From: JBOHWJ01 sp050736615
GTDB lineage: Bacteria; Desulfobacterota; Binatia; Binatales; Binataceae
DNA length: 49,371 nucleotides
Direction: 5' to 3'
NCBI GenBank assembly: GCA_050736615.1
Contig: JBOHWL010000244.1
Location: forward strand, 1 to 49,371
Positions within the stretch are counted from its first letter, which is position 1, and every line of letters starts with the position of its first letter. The notes below the pieces were generated by a model. It saw nothing but the letters and a program-made list of their open reading frames with translations, did not search any database and was not told the origin of the DNA. This document shows, piece by piece, positions 1 to 8,347 of the stretch. Position numbers and translations under genes: made by a program.

Positions 1-150
1 GCTAAGGAACCTCTGCACAAGCCCACTTGTCATTCTGAACGGAGTCTGCGAAGTGAGGAATCCAGATACAGCGCTGGCAAAATCAAGAGATCCGGGATTC
101 TTCGCTGCGCTCAGAATGACAGACTTACGCCTTGTGCAGAGCTTCCCTAC
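1..150. repeat. MITE-like palindromic element, copy A
   Basis: An imperfect palindrome of about 150 bp. The outer arms GGAACCTCTGCACAAG (6-21) and CTTGTGCAGAGCTTCC (131-146) are inverted copies with one mismatch. Each is followed outward by TA. Inner arms starting TGTCATTCTGA pair with TCAGAATGACA near 110-121. The copy at 41138-41286 is about 90% identical over the outer 55 bases of each side, counted by eye. No coding capacity is apparent. The left end lies at the window edge, so its flank cannot be judged. The stretch from 151 to 308 shows no gene or repeat. Confidence 0.8.
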
Positions 151-308
151 TCGACGCTCGCGTCCCGTCATTCCAACTCGATCCTCCCCGGAAGTCAGCT
201 CAACGGCGGGAGATGATTCGCGAGTCGAATTGCAATTACAGGTCGAGTCACGGTTCAGAAAAAGGGCCGCACATCGCGAATTACTGAAGCGGCAATCTAA
301 ATGCCGCG

Positions 309-1031
309 CTAAGCGTTGGCCTCATGCGGATAACCTTGGTCTGTCCCACGACGCAACTTGGCCAACGGATGACGGGAGCCCCACAGGCCAAGCACTGGCC
401 ATCCACCGCGGCTGCGCCGAACGCGCAGCGCCAGCCCTGTCGCGCGCCATCCGCCGCGGCGAATCGCCTTCTGCGATTTGCGATTGGTTACGCTCACCCG
501 AGCGTATCCCGCAGTGTAACCTCGCTCCTGGCAGAAAATGCGGCTGCGCGTACCGAGCGCGGTGTAAATCCGATTGCCCCGCCAGTTGTCATCCACGTAC
601 AGGTCAAAGCTGTACATCTGATGATCATCAAGGGCGATCATTTCGCCCTCTTCGGGTCCCGGGCGCAGCCGGATCCAGCTATAGGCGACGAGTTTCGAAC
701 CCGCGCGCGCAATGAAGCAGACGCAGCCATGCTCGCGGCGCCACTTGAAGAGTTCACGGCGGCTCGGGTGTGGAGGCAGACGCAGCATCGCGGCTTCATC
801 CTGGTCCGCCGCCGAAGCCAATCCTATTTCGACATCGACACCCGCGTCGAACGGAGCGATCGGAGCCGTCAGGTCGCGGCTATAGATAATGCAGAGCTCG
901 AGCCGTCGCAACGGCCGCGTCAGTTCAGCCGCCACGCGGCGCGCCCATTTGTAGAGGTCGGAAGACCAGATACGTTGCCGGATCAGACGAAAATTGTTTC
1001 CCGATGGCGCGGTCAAGTCGACGTGATTCAT
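309..1031 (-). CDS. GNAT-like N-acetyltransferase
   Basis: A 240-aa cytoplasmic protein that looks like a GNAT-fold acyl-CoA-dependent N-acetyltransferase. Residues 105-120 (CFIARAGSKLVAYSWIR) form the beta-strand pair before the acetyl-CoA site. Residues 143-156 (DLYVDDNWRGNRIY) correspond to the strand-plus-loop that binds pyrophosphate, although the loop RGNRIY is a loose match to the usual R-x-x-G-x-G/A. Residues 180-196 (SVTNRKSQKAIRRGGW) match the C-terminal 'N..S...y.k.GF' strand typical of the family. The first 60 residues are an extension of unknown role. AAAGGA lies about 8 nt before the ATG. The substrate cannot be inferred, and the gene stands alone between a repeat and a convergently placed spacer. 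Confidence 0.6.
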   Translation of the reverse strand: MNHVDLTAPSGNNFRLIRQRIWSSDLYKWARRVAAELTRPLRRLELCIIYSRDLTAPIAPFDAGVDVEIGLASAADQDEAAMLRLPPHPSRRELFKWRREHGCVCFIARAGSKLVAYSWIRLRPGPEEGEMIALDDHQMYSFDLYVDDNWRGNRIYTALGTRSRIFCQERGYTAGYARVSVTNRKSQKAIRRGGWRATGLALRVRRSRGGWPVLGLWGSRHPLAKLRRGTDQGYPHEANA

Positions 1032-1306
1032 TGAGGTTTCCTTTGCAAATCCCGGAACGCGTTGCCAACCCGTAGCGGCTGCAACATCCGGGAAGTTTCC
1101 CCCCGCTTGAATCGCAAAAGCGCCTGCAATTCTAGCCGTTCAGTGGATCGAAGCCATCCTCAGAAAGTCAGTAATTCACCATCCCCAGCGGCAAATAAAT
1201 GCCGACTGAACCAGCCAGCCAAATTAATGGCAAACGTCACGTAATGAGACGAGGCGGAATAGCGGGCGAGCCTTCATATTGGCAAGGCCGGTTGGGACCC
1301 GTGGCG

Positions 1307-1966
1307 TTATTGCTTGCGGCAGATGGTCAGCCCATCGGAAACCGGCAGCATCACCATCTCGACTCGCCGGTCGGTCGCGAGAAAATCGTTGAGCTCGCGG
1401 ATCGCGCGTGTATCGTCAGTCTGATTGCGAGGATTCAACACCTCGCCGCTCCAGATCACGTTGTCGATCAGAATCAAGCCGTTGGGGAGAAGACGCCGCA
1501 GCACTTCTTCATAGTAAACGCGGTAGTTGATTTTATCCGCGTCAATAAACGCAAAATCGAACGTCTCGCCCGCCGGCAAAGCGCGTATCGTTTCGGCCGC
1601 CGGCCCCAGCTTAAGACGAATCCGCTCCGTGAGTCCGGCTTTTTCCCAGTATCGCCGCGCGACCGCGGTCCAATCCTCGCTTACGTCGCAGCACAGCAGC
1701 GTGCCGTCTTCCGGCAGCGCCCGCGCCACACAGATCGCGCTATAACCGGTGAACGTGCCGATTTCTATCGCATGGCGCGCCCCGCTGACGTGGGCGAGCA
1801 AACTCATGAAGGTGCCTTGCTCCGGCGCGATTTGCATCCCACTGATCGGGCCGAGGCGGGCGGTTTCGTCGGCGAGTTCACGCAATAACGGGTCACCGTT
1901 ATGGCCGTGCGCGACGAGATACTCATAGAGTTGCTGATTGAGCGTTACGAACTTCCCTTCGGCCAT
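1307..1966 (-). CDS. SAM-dependent O-methyltransferase, CCoAOMT-like
   Basis: A 219-aa soluble class I methyltransferase of the cation-dependent catechol/caffeoyl-CoA O-methyltransferase family (family 3). Visible motifs are the SAM-binding glycine loop EIGTFTGYSA (68-77), the acidic ribose ligand in CCDVSEDW (92-99), the metal-binding IDADK (141-145) and LIDNVIWSG (166-174), which supplies the other metal ligands. The length equals the family norm of about 220 aa. GGAGG sits about 7 nt upstream of the ATG. The family methylates vicinal-diol aromatics, but the physiological acceptor cannot be told from sequence. It is probably monocistronic. The 275-bp spacer to the GNAT gene (1032-1306) shows no further gene. 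Confidence 0.85.
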   Translation of the reverse strand: MAEGKFVTLNQQLYEYLVAHGHNGDPLLRELADETARLGPISGMQIAPEQGTFMSLLAHVSGARHAIEIGTFTGYSAICVARALPEDGTLLCCDVSEDWTAVARRYWEKAGLTERIRLKLGPAAETIRALPAGETFDFAFIDADKINYRVYYEEVLRRLLPNGLILIDNVIWSGEVLNPRNQTDDTRAIRELNDFLATDRRVEMVMLPVSDGLTICRKQ

Positions 1967-2055
1967 ACCTCACGCCTCCTGCGCGTATGAAAACTATCGT
2001 GGCATTCAGACCGTCGCATCCTGGCTGCTGGAACGAGAATTTCGGCTGTTTGGGG

Positions 2056-2129
2056 TTGCGGGGAGAGGATTTGAACCTCTGACCTCCGGGTTATGAGCCC
2101 GGCGAGCTACCAGACTGCTCCACCCCGCG
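2056..2129 (-). tRNA. Initiator tRNA-fMet (CAT)
   Basis: A full cloverleaf can be folded on the minus strand. The acceptor arm CGCGGGG pairs with CCCCGCA, leaving the C1:A72 mismatch that marks bacterial initiator tRNAs. The anticodon is CAT in loop CTCATAA, and the anticodon stem carries the three consecutive G:C pairs of initiators. The T-arm is AGAGG/TTCAAAT/CCTCT. The discriminator base is A. The following bases are CCCCA, so a clean CCA end is not encoded directly after it and would be added enzymatically. Confidence 0.97.
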
Positions 2130-2290
2130 CCGAGATACTATCCGTCCGAGTCGCGGCGGGTCAACCTGACCTCCTGATTCACGCGAACCTTGCCGCGCTT
2201 CGCGCGTGTGACAACCCGGGCCGTCACGCGTGAATGCGCATTCAAAAAGAATTTACTTTACGCGAGTCGCATACTTGATCGTTCAACGCG

Positions 2291-2456
2291 GCTAGGGAAC
2301 CTCTGCGCAAGCGCCAGTTGTCATTCCGAACGGAGTCCGCCATTAGCGTAGCCGCAGGCGGAGCGAGCACACCAGGCGGAGCGAAGCGGAGCCGAGCGCA
2401 TTAGCGAAGCCGAAGGCTTCGCTCGGGATGACAGATAAGATTTGCGGAGAGGCTCA
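2291..2456. repeat. Composite copy of the palindromic repeat (copy C)
   Basis: It begins CTAGGGAACCTCTGCGCAAG, the same terminal arm as the MITE-like copies at 1-150 and 41138-41286. It continues with TTGTCATTCCGAACGGAGTC, then switches to a different GC-rich block (GGCGGAGCGAGCACACCAG ... GAGCGCATTAGCGAAGCC) shared with the repeats near 14.4, 31.4, 37.9 and 46.8 kb. The right side ends in a GGGATGACAG arm and a poorly matching terminal arm (TGCGGAGAGGCTC). This is most of the non-coding stretch between the tRNA and the 59-aa gene; nothing else is seen in 2130-2290. Confidence 0.7.
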
Positions 2457-2469
2457 GCTTGCGTTCCGC

Positions 2470-2649
2470 CTAATCCGGGACGATGCGGATATTGCAATCG
2501 CGATGAACTTTGCCGAAATCGATAACCTCCTTCTCAATCGGGCGCGGATTCGGCTGGGCCTCCTCCAACATCAGCCGCTTGGCCACCCCCGCTTCCATAC
2601 CGTCGGCCTCGACCGAAACGTTGTGATCGTCGCACATGATAAACGCCAT
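2470..2649 (-). CDS. Small hypothetical protein (59 aa)
   Basis: An open frame of 59 codons, ATG to TAG, with a strong ribosome-binding site (AAGGAG, 10 nt before the ATG). The protein begins MAFIMCDDHNVSVE and ends DCNIRIVPD. It is acidic, soluble and has no membrane segment, and it holds two cysteines (about residues 6 and 52). Codon use is GC-rich at third positions like its neighbours, and the opposite-strand frame has no comparable start site. I do not recognise the family. The two well-spaced Cys could suggest a metal or redox role, but that is speculation. Confidence 0.6.
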   Translation of the reverse strand: MAFIMCDDHNVSVEADGMEAGVAKRLMLEEAQPNPRPIEKEVIDFGKVHRDCNIRIVPD

Positions 2650-2839
2650 TTATGAACCGCTCCTTAACCCCTTAACGCTAGCCGATCGTGTCGTCGCTGT
2701 CAGCCCAAACTCACATGAACCGCGGCATGGCCGGGGCCCATGGTGCCCGTAGGGTCAACCACGAAACTCAACAGGTTTACGGTCGCCGCGGCTTTTGTGC
2801 TACTCGACTGATAAAGCCATCGAGGGAGCATTGGACACG

Positions 2840-4000
2840 ATGAGTTTAAAGGGAAAAGCCGCAGCGATTGGAATCGGCGAACTGAAGCCCACCAAGGATG
2901 CGCCACCTGAGGCGACCCCACTCAAGCTGATGGGTCAGGTCGCGGCCGAGGCAATCGCGGATGCGGGCCTGGAGAAAAGGGATATCGATGGATTCCTGGT
3001 CGGAATGCCGTTCGCGGATCCCGGCATGCTCTATCCGGCGAGCGCGGCCGAGGTGCTGGGAATCAATCCGCGGATGCTCAACCAGGTCGATATTGGCGGC
3101 GCCAGTCCGGCTGGAATGATCTGGCGCGCCGCGGCCGCAATCGACGCCGGCCTGTGCAACGCGGTGCTGTGTATCGTGGCCGATCTCAATCGGACCGGTG
3201 ATCAGCGCGTGCCCGTGGTATCGGTGCAGCGCGAATTCGAAGCGCCCTACGGAAATATCGGCGCCAATTGCGGCTATGCCATGATCGCCAATCGCCACAT
3301 GTTCGAATACGGCACCAAGCCCGAACAGATGGCCAAGATCGCGGTCGATCAACGCACCAACGCGCTCAAGAATCCGCTCGCAACTTTCAATGACAAGCCG
3401 CTGACGATAGCCGACGTGCTCAATTCCCGCATGATCGTCGATCCCCTGCACCTTTTCGAAATCGTCAGTCCATGCAGCGGCGGTGCGGCGGTCGTGGTTG
3501 CCTCGCCGGAGGTGGCAAAACGCGCCAAACATCCGCCCGTATGGCTGCTAGGCGCCGGCGAGTATTCCAATCACGCATCGATCACTTACGCGCCTTCGCT
3601 GACCGACTCGCCGATCAAGCCGGCGGCGGATACGGCCTTTAACATGGCGGGCGTCGCACGCAAGGATATCGACCTCGTGTGCCCTTACGATTGCTACACC
3701 ATCACGGTGTTGGTGACACTCGAGGATGCCGGTTTCTGCGGCAAGGGAGAGGGCGGCTCTTTCGCGATGGAACATGACCTTAGCTATGCGGGTGATTTCC
3801 CATGCAACACGCATGGCGGACAGCTATCGTTCGGGCAGCCCGGTTTGGGCGGCGGTATGAGTCATGTCACTGAAGCGATTCGTCAATTGATGGGTCGCGG
3901 CGGCGAACGCCAGGTCAAAGACGCGCACCTCGCCTACGTCAATGGCAACGGCGGCATCATGAGCGAGCAAGTCAGCCTGGTGCTGGAGCGGCGGTCATGA
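2840..4000 (+). CDS. Thiolase-superfamily protein, lipid-transfer/Ltp2 type
   Basis: A 386-aa thiolase-fold protein. The ATG at 2840 is preferred over an upstream in-frame start (2795) because family members begin near KGKAAAIGIGE. The C-terminal signature CNTHGGQLSFGQPG (322-335) keeps a catalytic-type His (H325). The N-terminal nucleophile position reads VDIGGASPAGM (about 83-93), with Ala/Ser where a classical thiolase has Cys. The second Cys position is NGNGG (about 368-372). Loss of both cysteines is known for the Ltp2 branch, which works as a retro-aldolase with a DUF35 partner. The next gene is exactly such a partner and overlaps by 4 bp. I infer acyl-CoA aldolase or condensing chemistry on a steroid-like or branched acyl substrate rather than ordinary thiolysis. 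Confidence 0.8.
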   Translation: MSLKGKAAAIGIGELKPTKDAPPEATPLKLMGQVAAEAIADAGLEKRDIDGFLVGMPFADPGMLYPASAAEVLGINPRMLNQVDIGGASPAGMIWRAAAAIDAGLCNAVLCIVADLNRTGDQRVPVVSVQREFEAPYGNIGANCGYAMIANRHMFEYGTKPEQMAKIAVDQRTNALKNPLATFNDKPLTIADVLNSRMIVDPLHLFEIVSPCSGGAAVVVASPEVAKRAKHPPVWLLGAGEYSNHASITYAPSLTDSPIKPAADTAFNMAGVARKDIDLVCPYDCYTITVLVTLEDAGFCGKGEGGSFAMEHDLSYAGDFPCNTHGGQLSFGQPGLGGGMSHVTEAIRQLMGRGGERQVKDAHLAYVNGNGGIMSEQVSLVLERRS

Positions 4001-4398
4001 GCGACTACATCAAACCCGTACCCAAGCCTTCGCCTACCAGCCGTCCGTTTTGGGAGGCGGCCAAACGCCACGAGCTGAGCCTGCAGCAATGCGACGTTTG
4101 TCACGCGTATATCTACTATCCGCGCGACCGCTGTCCGCATTGTTTTGCCGATAAGTTGAATTGGCGCCGGGTCAGCGGGCGCGGCAAGGTTTACAGCTAT
4201 ACGGTCGTGCGACGCGCCTCGACGCGTTCATTCGCTGACGCACCGTATGTATTGGCCATCGTCGAACTCGACGAAGGCGTACGGATGACGACCAATATCG
4301 TGGCGGCGCCCGAGAAGGTGAAAGTCGGGATGCCAGTGACGGTGACGTTCGACGACGTGACGCCCGATCATACGCTGGTGAAATTCCAGCCCGCTTAG
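3997..4398 (+). CDS. DUF35 Zn-ribbon/OB-fold protein
   Basis: A 133-aa partner protein of the DUF35 family (rubredoxin-like zinc ribbon plus OB fold). The ribbon is visible as two CxxC pairs, CDVC (about 32-35) and CPHC (about 47-50). The OB-fold follows, with GKVYSYTVVRR and the closing strand VGMPVTVTFDDV. The ATGA overlap with the thiolase-like gene means translational coupling and 1:1 production. In characterised pairs the DUF35 protein binds the acyl-CoA and stabilises the thiolase-fold subunit. The spacer from here to the DUF1614 gene (4399-4594) shows only a weak CCCGC/GCGGG hairpin near 4440. Confidence 0.9.
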   Translation: MSDYIKPVPKPSPTSRPFWEAAKRHELSLQQCDVCHAYIYYPRDRCPHCFADKLNWRRVSGRGKVYSYTVVRRASTRSFADAPYVLAIVELDEGVRMTTNIVAAPEKVKVGMPVTVTFDDVTPDHTLVKFQPA

Positions 4399-4594
4399 GC
4401 TGTTGATAAATCACGGTCTGCACCCCCTCTCTTTCTCCCCCGCAAAAAAGCGGGATAGAAGATTGCGGTAAGTGGCTTCTTCACGCAGAGTGTCGAGAAG
4501 CTCAAGCATCAAGTCGTAATGATAATGCCTTTTTCAACACCCTGTTAGGCAGGCAGATGCGGACGCATGCATACGCGTGCCCGCACATCCCGTC

Positions 4595-5278
4595 TCAGGC
4601 CAGCAGTACCGCCACAATTCCCGTCAAAAAGACGCCGTCGAACGTTCCCGCGCCGCCAATTGAAGCCACCGGCGCACCCAAATCTCCCAGCCGGTGCAAG
4701 TTCGCTATATCAGCCCCGATCAGCGTTCCCAGCACCCCGCTCACATACGCGATCACGTCCACATGCACCGTGCCGAACAATCCCGCCAAAAGCCATGCGC
4801 ACAGCGCCGCCACGATTGGAGGAATAAACATCGGCGTGGCGATCCCTAGTCCCGCCACCGGTCGTGCCCATCGATGGACCAGCAGAGCGACAATCGCCAC
4901 ACCGATCAGCGCCGGCAGCAATGCGGCGGGCTGGCGTACGAGCACGTATATCGAAATCATCACCGGCACCAGCGCGCCACCCACATTGACCGCGAGCCTG
5001 GTCGAACCCTCAGCGTAATGGAGCGGCACCCGGTAACGCACGCCAAAGCTGTTGACGATCGCGGCCGGATGCGTGGCACCGCTCTCAATCCTCATCAAGG
5101 GAATATTGATGTAGGCGCCCAGCAGGCTCGCCAGCAGCGCCAGGAAGGCCAAATCCGGCGGCAGCCCGATCATGTGGAAGGCGTAATGGATTATGCCGAT
5201 TTCGATTAGAACAAAGAGCGCCGCCAGAATCCCGAAGAAGATCAGCGCATAAAGCACCAGGAATGGTCCAAAGAACAC
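4595..5278 (-). CDS. DUF1614 family integral membrane protein
   Basis: A 227-aa hydrophobic protein with about seven predicted membrane segments. The first starts at residue 4 (FGPFLVLYALIFFGILAALF), and others lie near 40-58, 95-112, 115-130, 145-170, 175-190 and 205-226. Between segments are short polar loops such as NIPLMRIESG and GADIANLHRLGDLG. The pattern and the conserved GGAGTFDGVFLTG near the C-terminus match DUF1614, whose function is not known. It is convergent with the DUF35 gene and divergent from aroE. Confidence 0.75.
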   Translation of the reverse strand: MFFGPFLVLYALIFFGILAALFVLIEIGIIHYAFHMIGLPPDLAFLALLASLLGAYINIPLMRIESGATHPAAIVNSFGVRYRVPLHYAEGSTRLAVNVGGALVPVMISIYVLVRQPAALLPALIGVAIVALLVHRWARPVAGLGIATPMFIPPIVAALCAWLLAGLFGTVHVDVIAYVSGVLGTLIGADIANLHRLGDLGAPVASIGGAGTFDGVFLTGIVAVLLA

Positions 5279-5393
5279 TGCGCGCGATCATAGCACGACA
5301 GCGGGCTCGAGGCGTGCTTAAACATAGCGCTTGTTCCCGCCGTCGAATGGGCTAAGATGCGGCGACGGATGTATATCGGGCGCGAATGACGAG

Positions 5394-6305
5394 ATGAAAG
5401 GCGACGATCACGCGCCGGCGCTGACCGGACGCACCCTCTTCACGGGAATTTTCGGCGACCCAGTGGAACATTCCCAATCTCCCGCGATGCACAACGCGAC
5501 CTACGCGGCGCTTGGTCTGGAGCGCGCGTATATCGCTTTTCACGTCAAGCCCGCAAATCTGCAGGCCGCGATCGGCGCGCTCGCGGCACTAGGAATCCTC
5601 GGGGTGAATCTGACCGTGCCCCACAAACAATCCGCACTGCCGATGATGGCGACGGTGAGTGAAGAGGCTCGTATTCTGGGCGCGGTTAATTGCGTGACTA
5701 ATCGGCCCGGCGGTCCGCACGGTGACAATACTGACGCGCGCGGCCTCGAGGCCGATCTGCACGACTTCGTCGCGCTGAACGGGCAATCCGCCATCGTGAT
5801 CGGCGCAGGCGGCGCCGCCTCCTCGGCTATCCTCGCTTGTATCCGGATGGGAGCGCGCCAAATCGTTATCTGTAATCGAACCGTCGCACGCGCCGAGGCC
5901 ATGGTTCGCCGCCTCAACCATTTTGTGTCAGCCCCTGAACTCCGCACCCGCGGCGCGCTTGAGGCGCGCGGCCTGGACGCGCTGCTCGAGCCACAGGTGC
6001 TCGGTTCCGCCGCGATCGTAATCAACGCCACGCCGATGGGCTTAAAGGCCGGAGCCTTCGCCCCGATTGCGTACGCAGCCACACTCGCGAATTGTCTTTT
6101 CTATGATCTGGTATATGCGGATGAACCGACGCCGTTCATCGCGGGCGCGGCCGCGCTTGGCCGCCGCACCGCCGACGGCGCTGGGATGCTGATAAATCAG
6201 GGTGAACTGGCCTTTGAGTTGTTCAATCAGCTAACCCCGCCGTCCGGAGTGATGCGCGCCGCCTTGATGAAGCGGCTCGGCCGTACCAACTCCGTCATCA
6301 CCTGA
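5394..6305 (+). CDS. aroE: Shikimate dehydrogenase
   Basis: NADP-dependent reduction of 3-dehydroshikimate to shikimate, step 4 of the chorismate pathway, in the cytoplasm. The 303-aa protein shows the substrate site HSQSPAMHN (26-34), the catalytic Lys78 in NLTVPHKQ, Asp114 in GDNTDARGLE and the Rossmann loop GAGGAASSA (137-145). NRTVARA follows, where the Arg normally selects NADP over NAD. The ATG at 5394 is chosen over a TTG at 5331 because it places the start a normal distance before the substrate motif. The protein is slightly longer than the usual 270-290 aa, by a 12-residue N-terminal tail. No other aro genes are adjacent. Confidence 0.93.
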   Translation: MKGDDHAPALTGRTLFTGIFGDPVEHSQSPAMHNATYAALGLERAYIAFHVKPANLQAAIGALAALGILGVNLTVPHKQSALPMMATVSEEARILGAVNCVTNRPGGPHGDNTDARGLEADLHDFVALNGQSAIVIGAGGAASSAILACIRMGARQIVICNRTVARAEAMVRRLNHFVSAPELRTRGALEARGLDALLEPQVLGSAAIVINATPMGLKAGAFAPIAYAATLANCLFYDLVYADEPTPFIAGAAALGRRTADGAGMLINQGELAFELFNQLTPPSGVMRAALMKRLGRTNSVIT

Positions 6306-6392
6306 TGACTTCGTGCCTATCGCGCGAGACGGATTGTCTGTGCTTGATGCAAACGGCGCAAGCGCATATACGAGCGTGCAGGAGTACAGCGC

Positions 6393-7181
6393 ATGTCCGC
6401 GACAGCCCCAACGCATAACGATGTGGTGCGGGAGGAATTCACCCGCCAGGCCGACGCTTACGCAACCGCCCCCGCGATCACCGACGCGGACAGATTGGCG
6501 CGTCTCGTCAACGCGATCCAACCGCCGCCCACGGCGCGCGCGCTCGAAATCGCCACCGGTCCGGGTCATGTCGCGATGGCGCTGGCGGCGCGATGCCGCG
6601 ACGTTATCGGACTCGATCTTACCGCCGCGCCGATTGCGATCGCCGAGCGCCTCAGCCGCGAGCGTGCGATTACCAACGTGCGCTTCCAGGTTGGCGACGC
6701 GCAACGACTGCCCTTCGCCGATGGCGAATTCGACCTCTCCGTCTGTCGCTTCGCGTTCCATCACTTCGAGTATCCAGCCGCGATTCTGGCCGAGATGGCC
6801 CGGGTATGCCGCACCGGTGGCACGGTCGCAATCGAAGACTTGTTCGCAAGTGAAAATGCCGCGCGCGCGCAATACTCGAATCAAATTGAACACGTGCGCG
6901 ACCATTCACACACGCGCGCACTCGCGCTGAGCGAACTGGCGCGGATGATGGCGGCGGCGGGAATCGAAATTCAACGGCTTTATTCAGACTCCCTCGCGCC
7001 GGAGGCTGAGAGCTGGATGGCGCACTCGCAGACTTCGGCTGAGGACGCGCGCGAGGTGATGCGCCTGCTGGAAGCGGATATGCGTGAGGATTTGAGTGGA
7101 ATGTCGCCGTTCCTTAGGGACGGCCGGATGCATTTTATTCAGCGCACGGTCGCGCTCATTGGAACCAGGTTGGACAATTAA
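6393..7181 (+). CDS. Class I SAM-dependent methyltransferase (UbiE-like)
   Basis: A 262-aa soluble methyltransferase. It shows motif I ALEIATGPGHVAMALA (about 50-65), the acidic residue of motif post-I in VIGLDLTAAPI, QVGDAQRLPFADGEFD (about 100-115, motif II) and an FHHFEYPAAILAEMARV segment typical of methyltransferase domain 11/25 proteins. Motif order resembles UbiE/MenG-type enzymes, but the C-terminal half is not the canonical UbiE signature, so the substrate is unknown. It lies between aroE and the LLM oxidoreductase on the same strand (gaps of 87 and 38 bp) and may be co-transcribed with the latter. Confidence 0.85.
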   Translation: MSATAPTHNDVVREEFTRQADAYATAPAITDADRLARLVNAIQPPPTARALEIATGPGHVAMALAARCRDVIGLDLTAAPIAIAERLSRERAITNVRFQVGDAQRLPFADGEFDLSVCRFAFHHFEYPAAILAEMARVCRTGGTVAIEDLFASENAARAQYSNQIEHVRDHSHTRALALSELARMMAAAGIEIQRLYSDSLAPEAESWMAHSQTSAEDAREVMRLLEADMREDLSGMSPFLRDGRMHFIQRTVALIGTRLDN

Positions 7182-7219
7182 AGCTCGATTTGATGCGCCG
7201 GTAGATGGAGAGTGTTCAA

Positions 7220-8143
7220 ATGAATGGCGTCAAAATTGGCATTGGCTTTGGCCTTTGGCGTTACGGGCTGCCAGAGCCCGAGACCATCTGCCGCTACGCC
7301 GAGGTGGCCGAGGCGGTGGGTCTCGATTCTCTCTGGCTGTCCGACCATATCGTCACACGCAATCCGTCGCTCGACATTACCTGCCTGTTCGCGATGATCG
7401 CGGCGCGCACGCGGCGGCTCAAAATGGGACCGAGCGTGCTGACCTTGCCGGCTCGCAGTCCCGTGCAGGTGGCCAAGACCTACGCCTCGCTCGATTACCT
7501 TTCAGGCGGCCGCATGATCATGGCGGTGGGCAGCGGCTCCGACGTCCGCGATCTCGAAGCCTGCGGCATCCCGGCTAACGAGCGCGGCAAACGGCTCGAC
7601 GAGGGTATCGAAATCCTGCGCAAACTGTGGACCGAATCGCACGTAAGTTATCATGGCCGTTTCTATCATTTCGACGACGTCACGCTCGAGCCCAAGCCGC
7701 GCAAAGGTTCACTCGATATCTGGATCGGCGGCAAAAGCGACGCGATCCTGAAGCGCGTGGTGCGCCTCGGCGACGGCTGGTTTCCCGCGCTGACCAGTCC
7801 CGCCGAATTCCAGCGCGATATGGACAAGCTGATCGCCTTTGGCGAGCAGGCCGGGCGCACGGTCGATCCGCGTGAAGCCGGCGTGCTATTGCTCACTCAC
7901 GTGAGCAAAAACGGCTGCGATGCGGCCGAAACGCTCGCGCCGTTCACGCGCGGACTGCCCATCAGCGCCGAGCAACTGGCGGAGCGTTCGATTATCGGAA
8001 CCCCGGCGCAATGCGTCGAGCGGATTCAGCGCTTCATTGAGGCGGGCTGCGTAAAATTCGTGCTGCGACCAGCTTGCCCTCCCGAACAGGTGCTCGAGCA
8101 AATCGAAGCGTACGGCAAGGAGATTCTGCCGCACTTCAATTGA
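7220..8143 (+). CDS. LLM-class flavin/F420-dependent oxidoreductase
   Basis: A 307-aa TIM-barrel protein of the luciferase-like monooxygenase superfamily. The N-terminal strand IGIGFGLWRYG is followed by AEVAEAVGLDSLWLSDHI and the MGPSVLTLPARSPVQVAKTYA block, where the family binds its flavin or deazaflavin. A C-terminal IIGTPAQCVERIQRFIEAGC motif closes the barrel. The ATG at 7220 is chosen because GGAGAG lies 7 nt before it; the ATG at 7205 has no such site. Members use FMN or F420, and the sequence alone does not decide which. The substrate is unknown. Confidence 0.85.
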   Translation: MNGVKIGIGFGLWRYGLPEPETICRYAEVAEAVGLDSLWLSDHIVTRNPSLDITCLFAMIAARTRRLKMGPSVLTLPARSPVQVAKTYASLDYLSGGRMIMAVGSGSDVRDLEACGIPANERGKRLDEGIEILRKLWTESHVSYHGRFYHFDDVTLEPKPRKGSLDIWIGGKSDAILKRVVRLGDGWFPALTSPAEFQRDMDKLIAFGEQAGRTVDPREAGVLLLTHVSKNGCDAAETLAPFTRGLPISAEQLAERSIIGTPAQCVERIQRFIEAGCVKFVLRPACPPEQVLEQIEAYGKEILPHFN

Positions 8144-8204
8144 GGTTTACAAAAGCCGCGCCGCAGCGAGCAGGCTAGCCGGAGACTCGGCATAAGCATG
8201 GTTC

Positions 8205-8290
8205 TGTCATTCCGAGCGCAGCGAGGAATCCCGGGATTCTTTAAATATCCAAGGGTCTTTTTGGGATTTCTCGCTGCGCTCGCGACTACA
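8205..8290. repeat. Palindromic repeat, inner arms only (copy D)
   Basis: The left arm TGTCATTCCGAGCGCAGCGA (starting 8205) is inverted at the right as TCGCTGCGCTCGCGACTACA (ending 8290), with GGAATCCCGGG/GGGATTTC at the inner edge and an AT-rich loop. It lacks the TA-flanked outer arms of the 150-bp copies. It lies between two convergent genes (the LLM gene and the FIST gene), where it could also act as a bidirectional terminator. Confidence 0.75.
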
Positions 8291-8347
8291 AATTAATCAG
8301 GTCAATCTCTCCGCGCGCGAGAAAAGAACACTATTCCGAGGTGCTCT

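Noticed and set aside
324..1034. A 236-codon plus-strand frame
   Set aside because: It mirrors the GNAT-like gene on the minus strand and has the composition expected of an antisense shadow in GC-rich DNA.
2056..2456. Genomic island attached at tRNA-fMet
   Set aside because: A repeat follows the tRNA, but there is no integrase and no direct repeat of the tRNA 3' end in the window.
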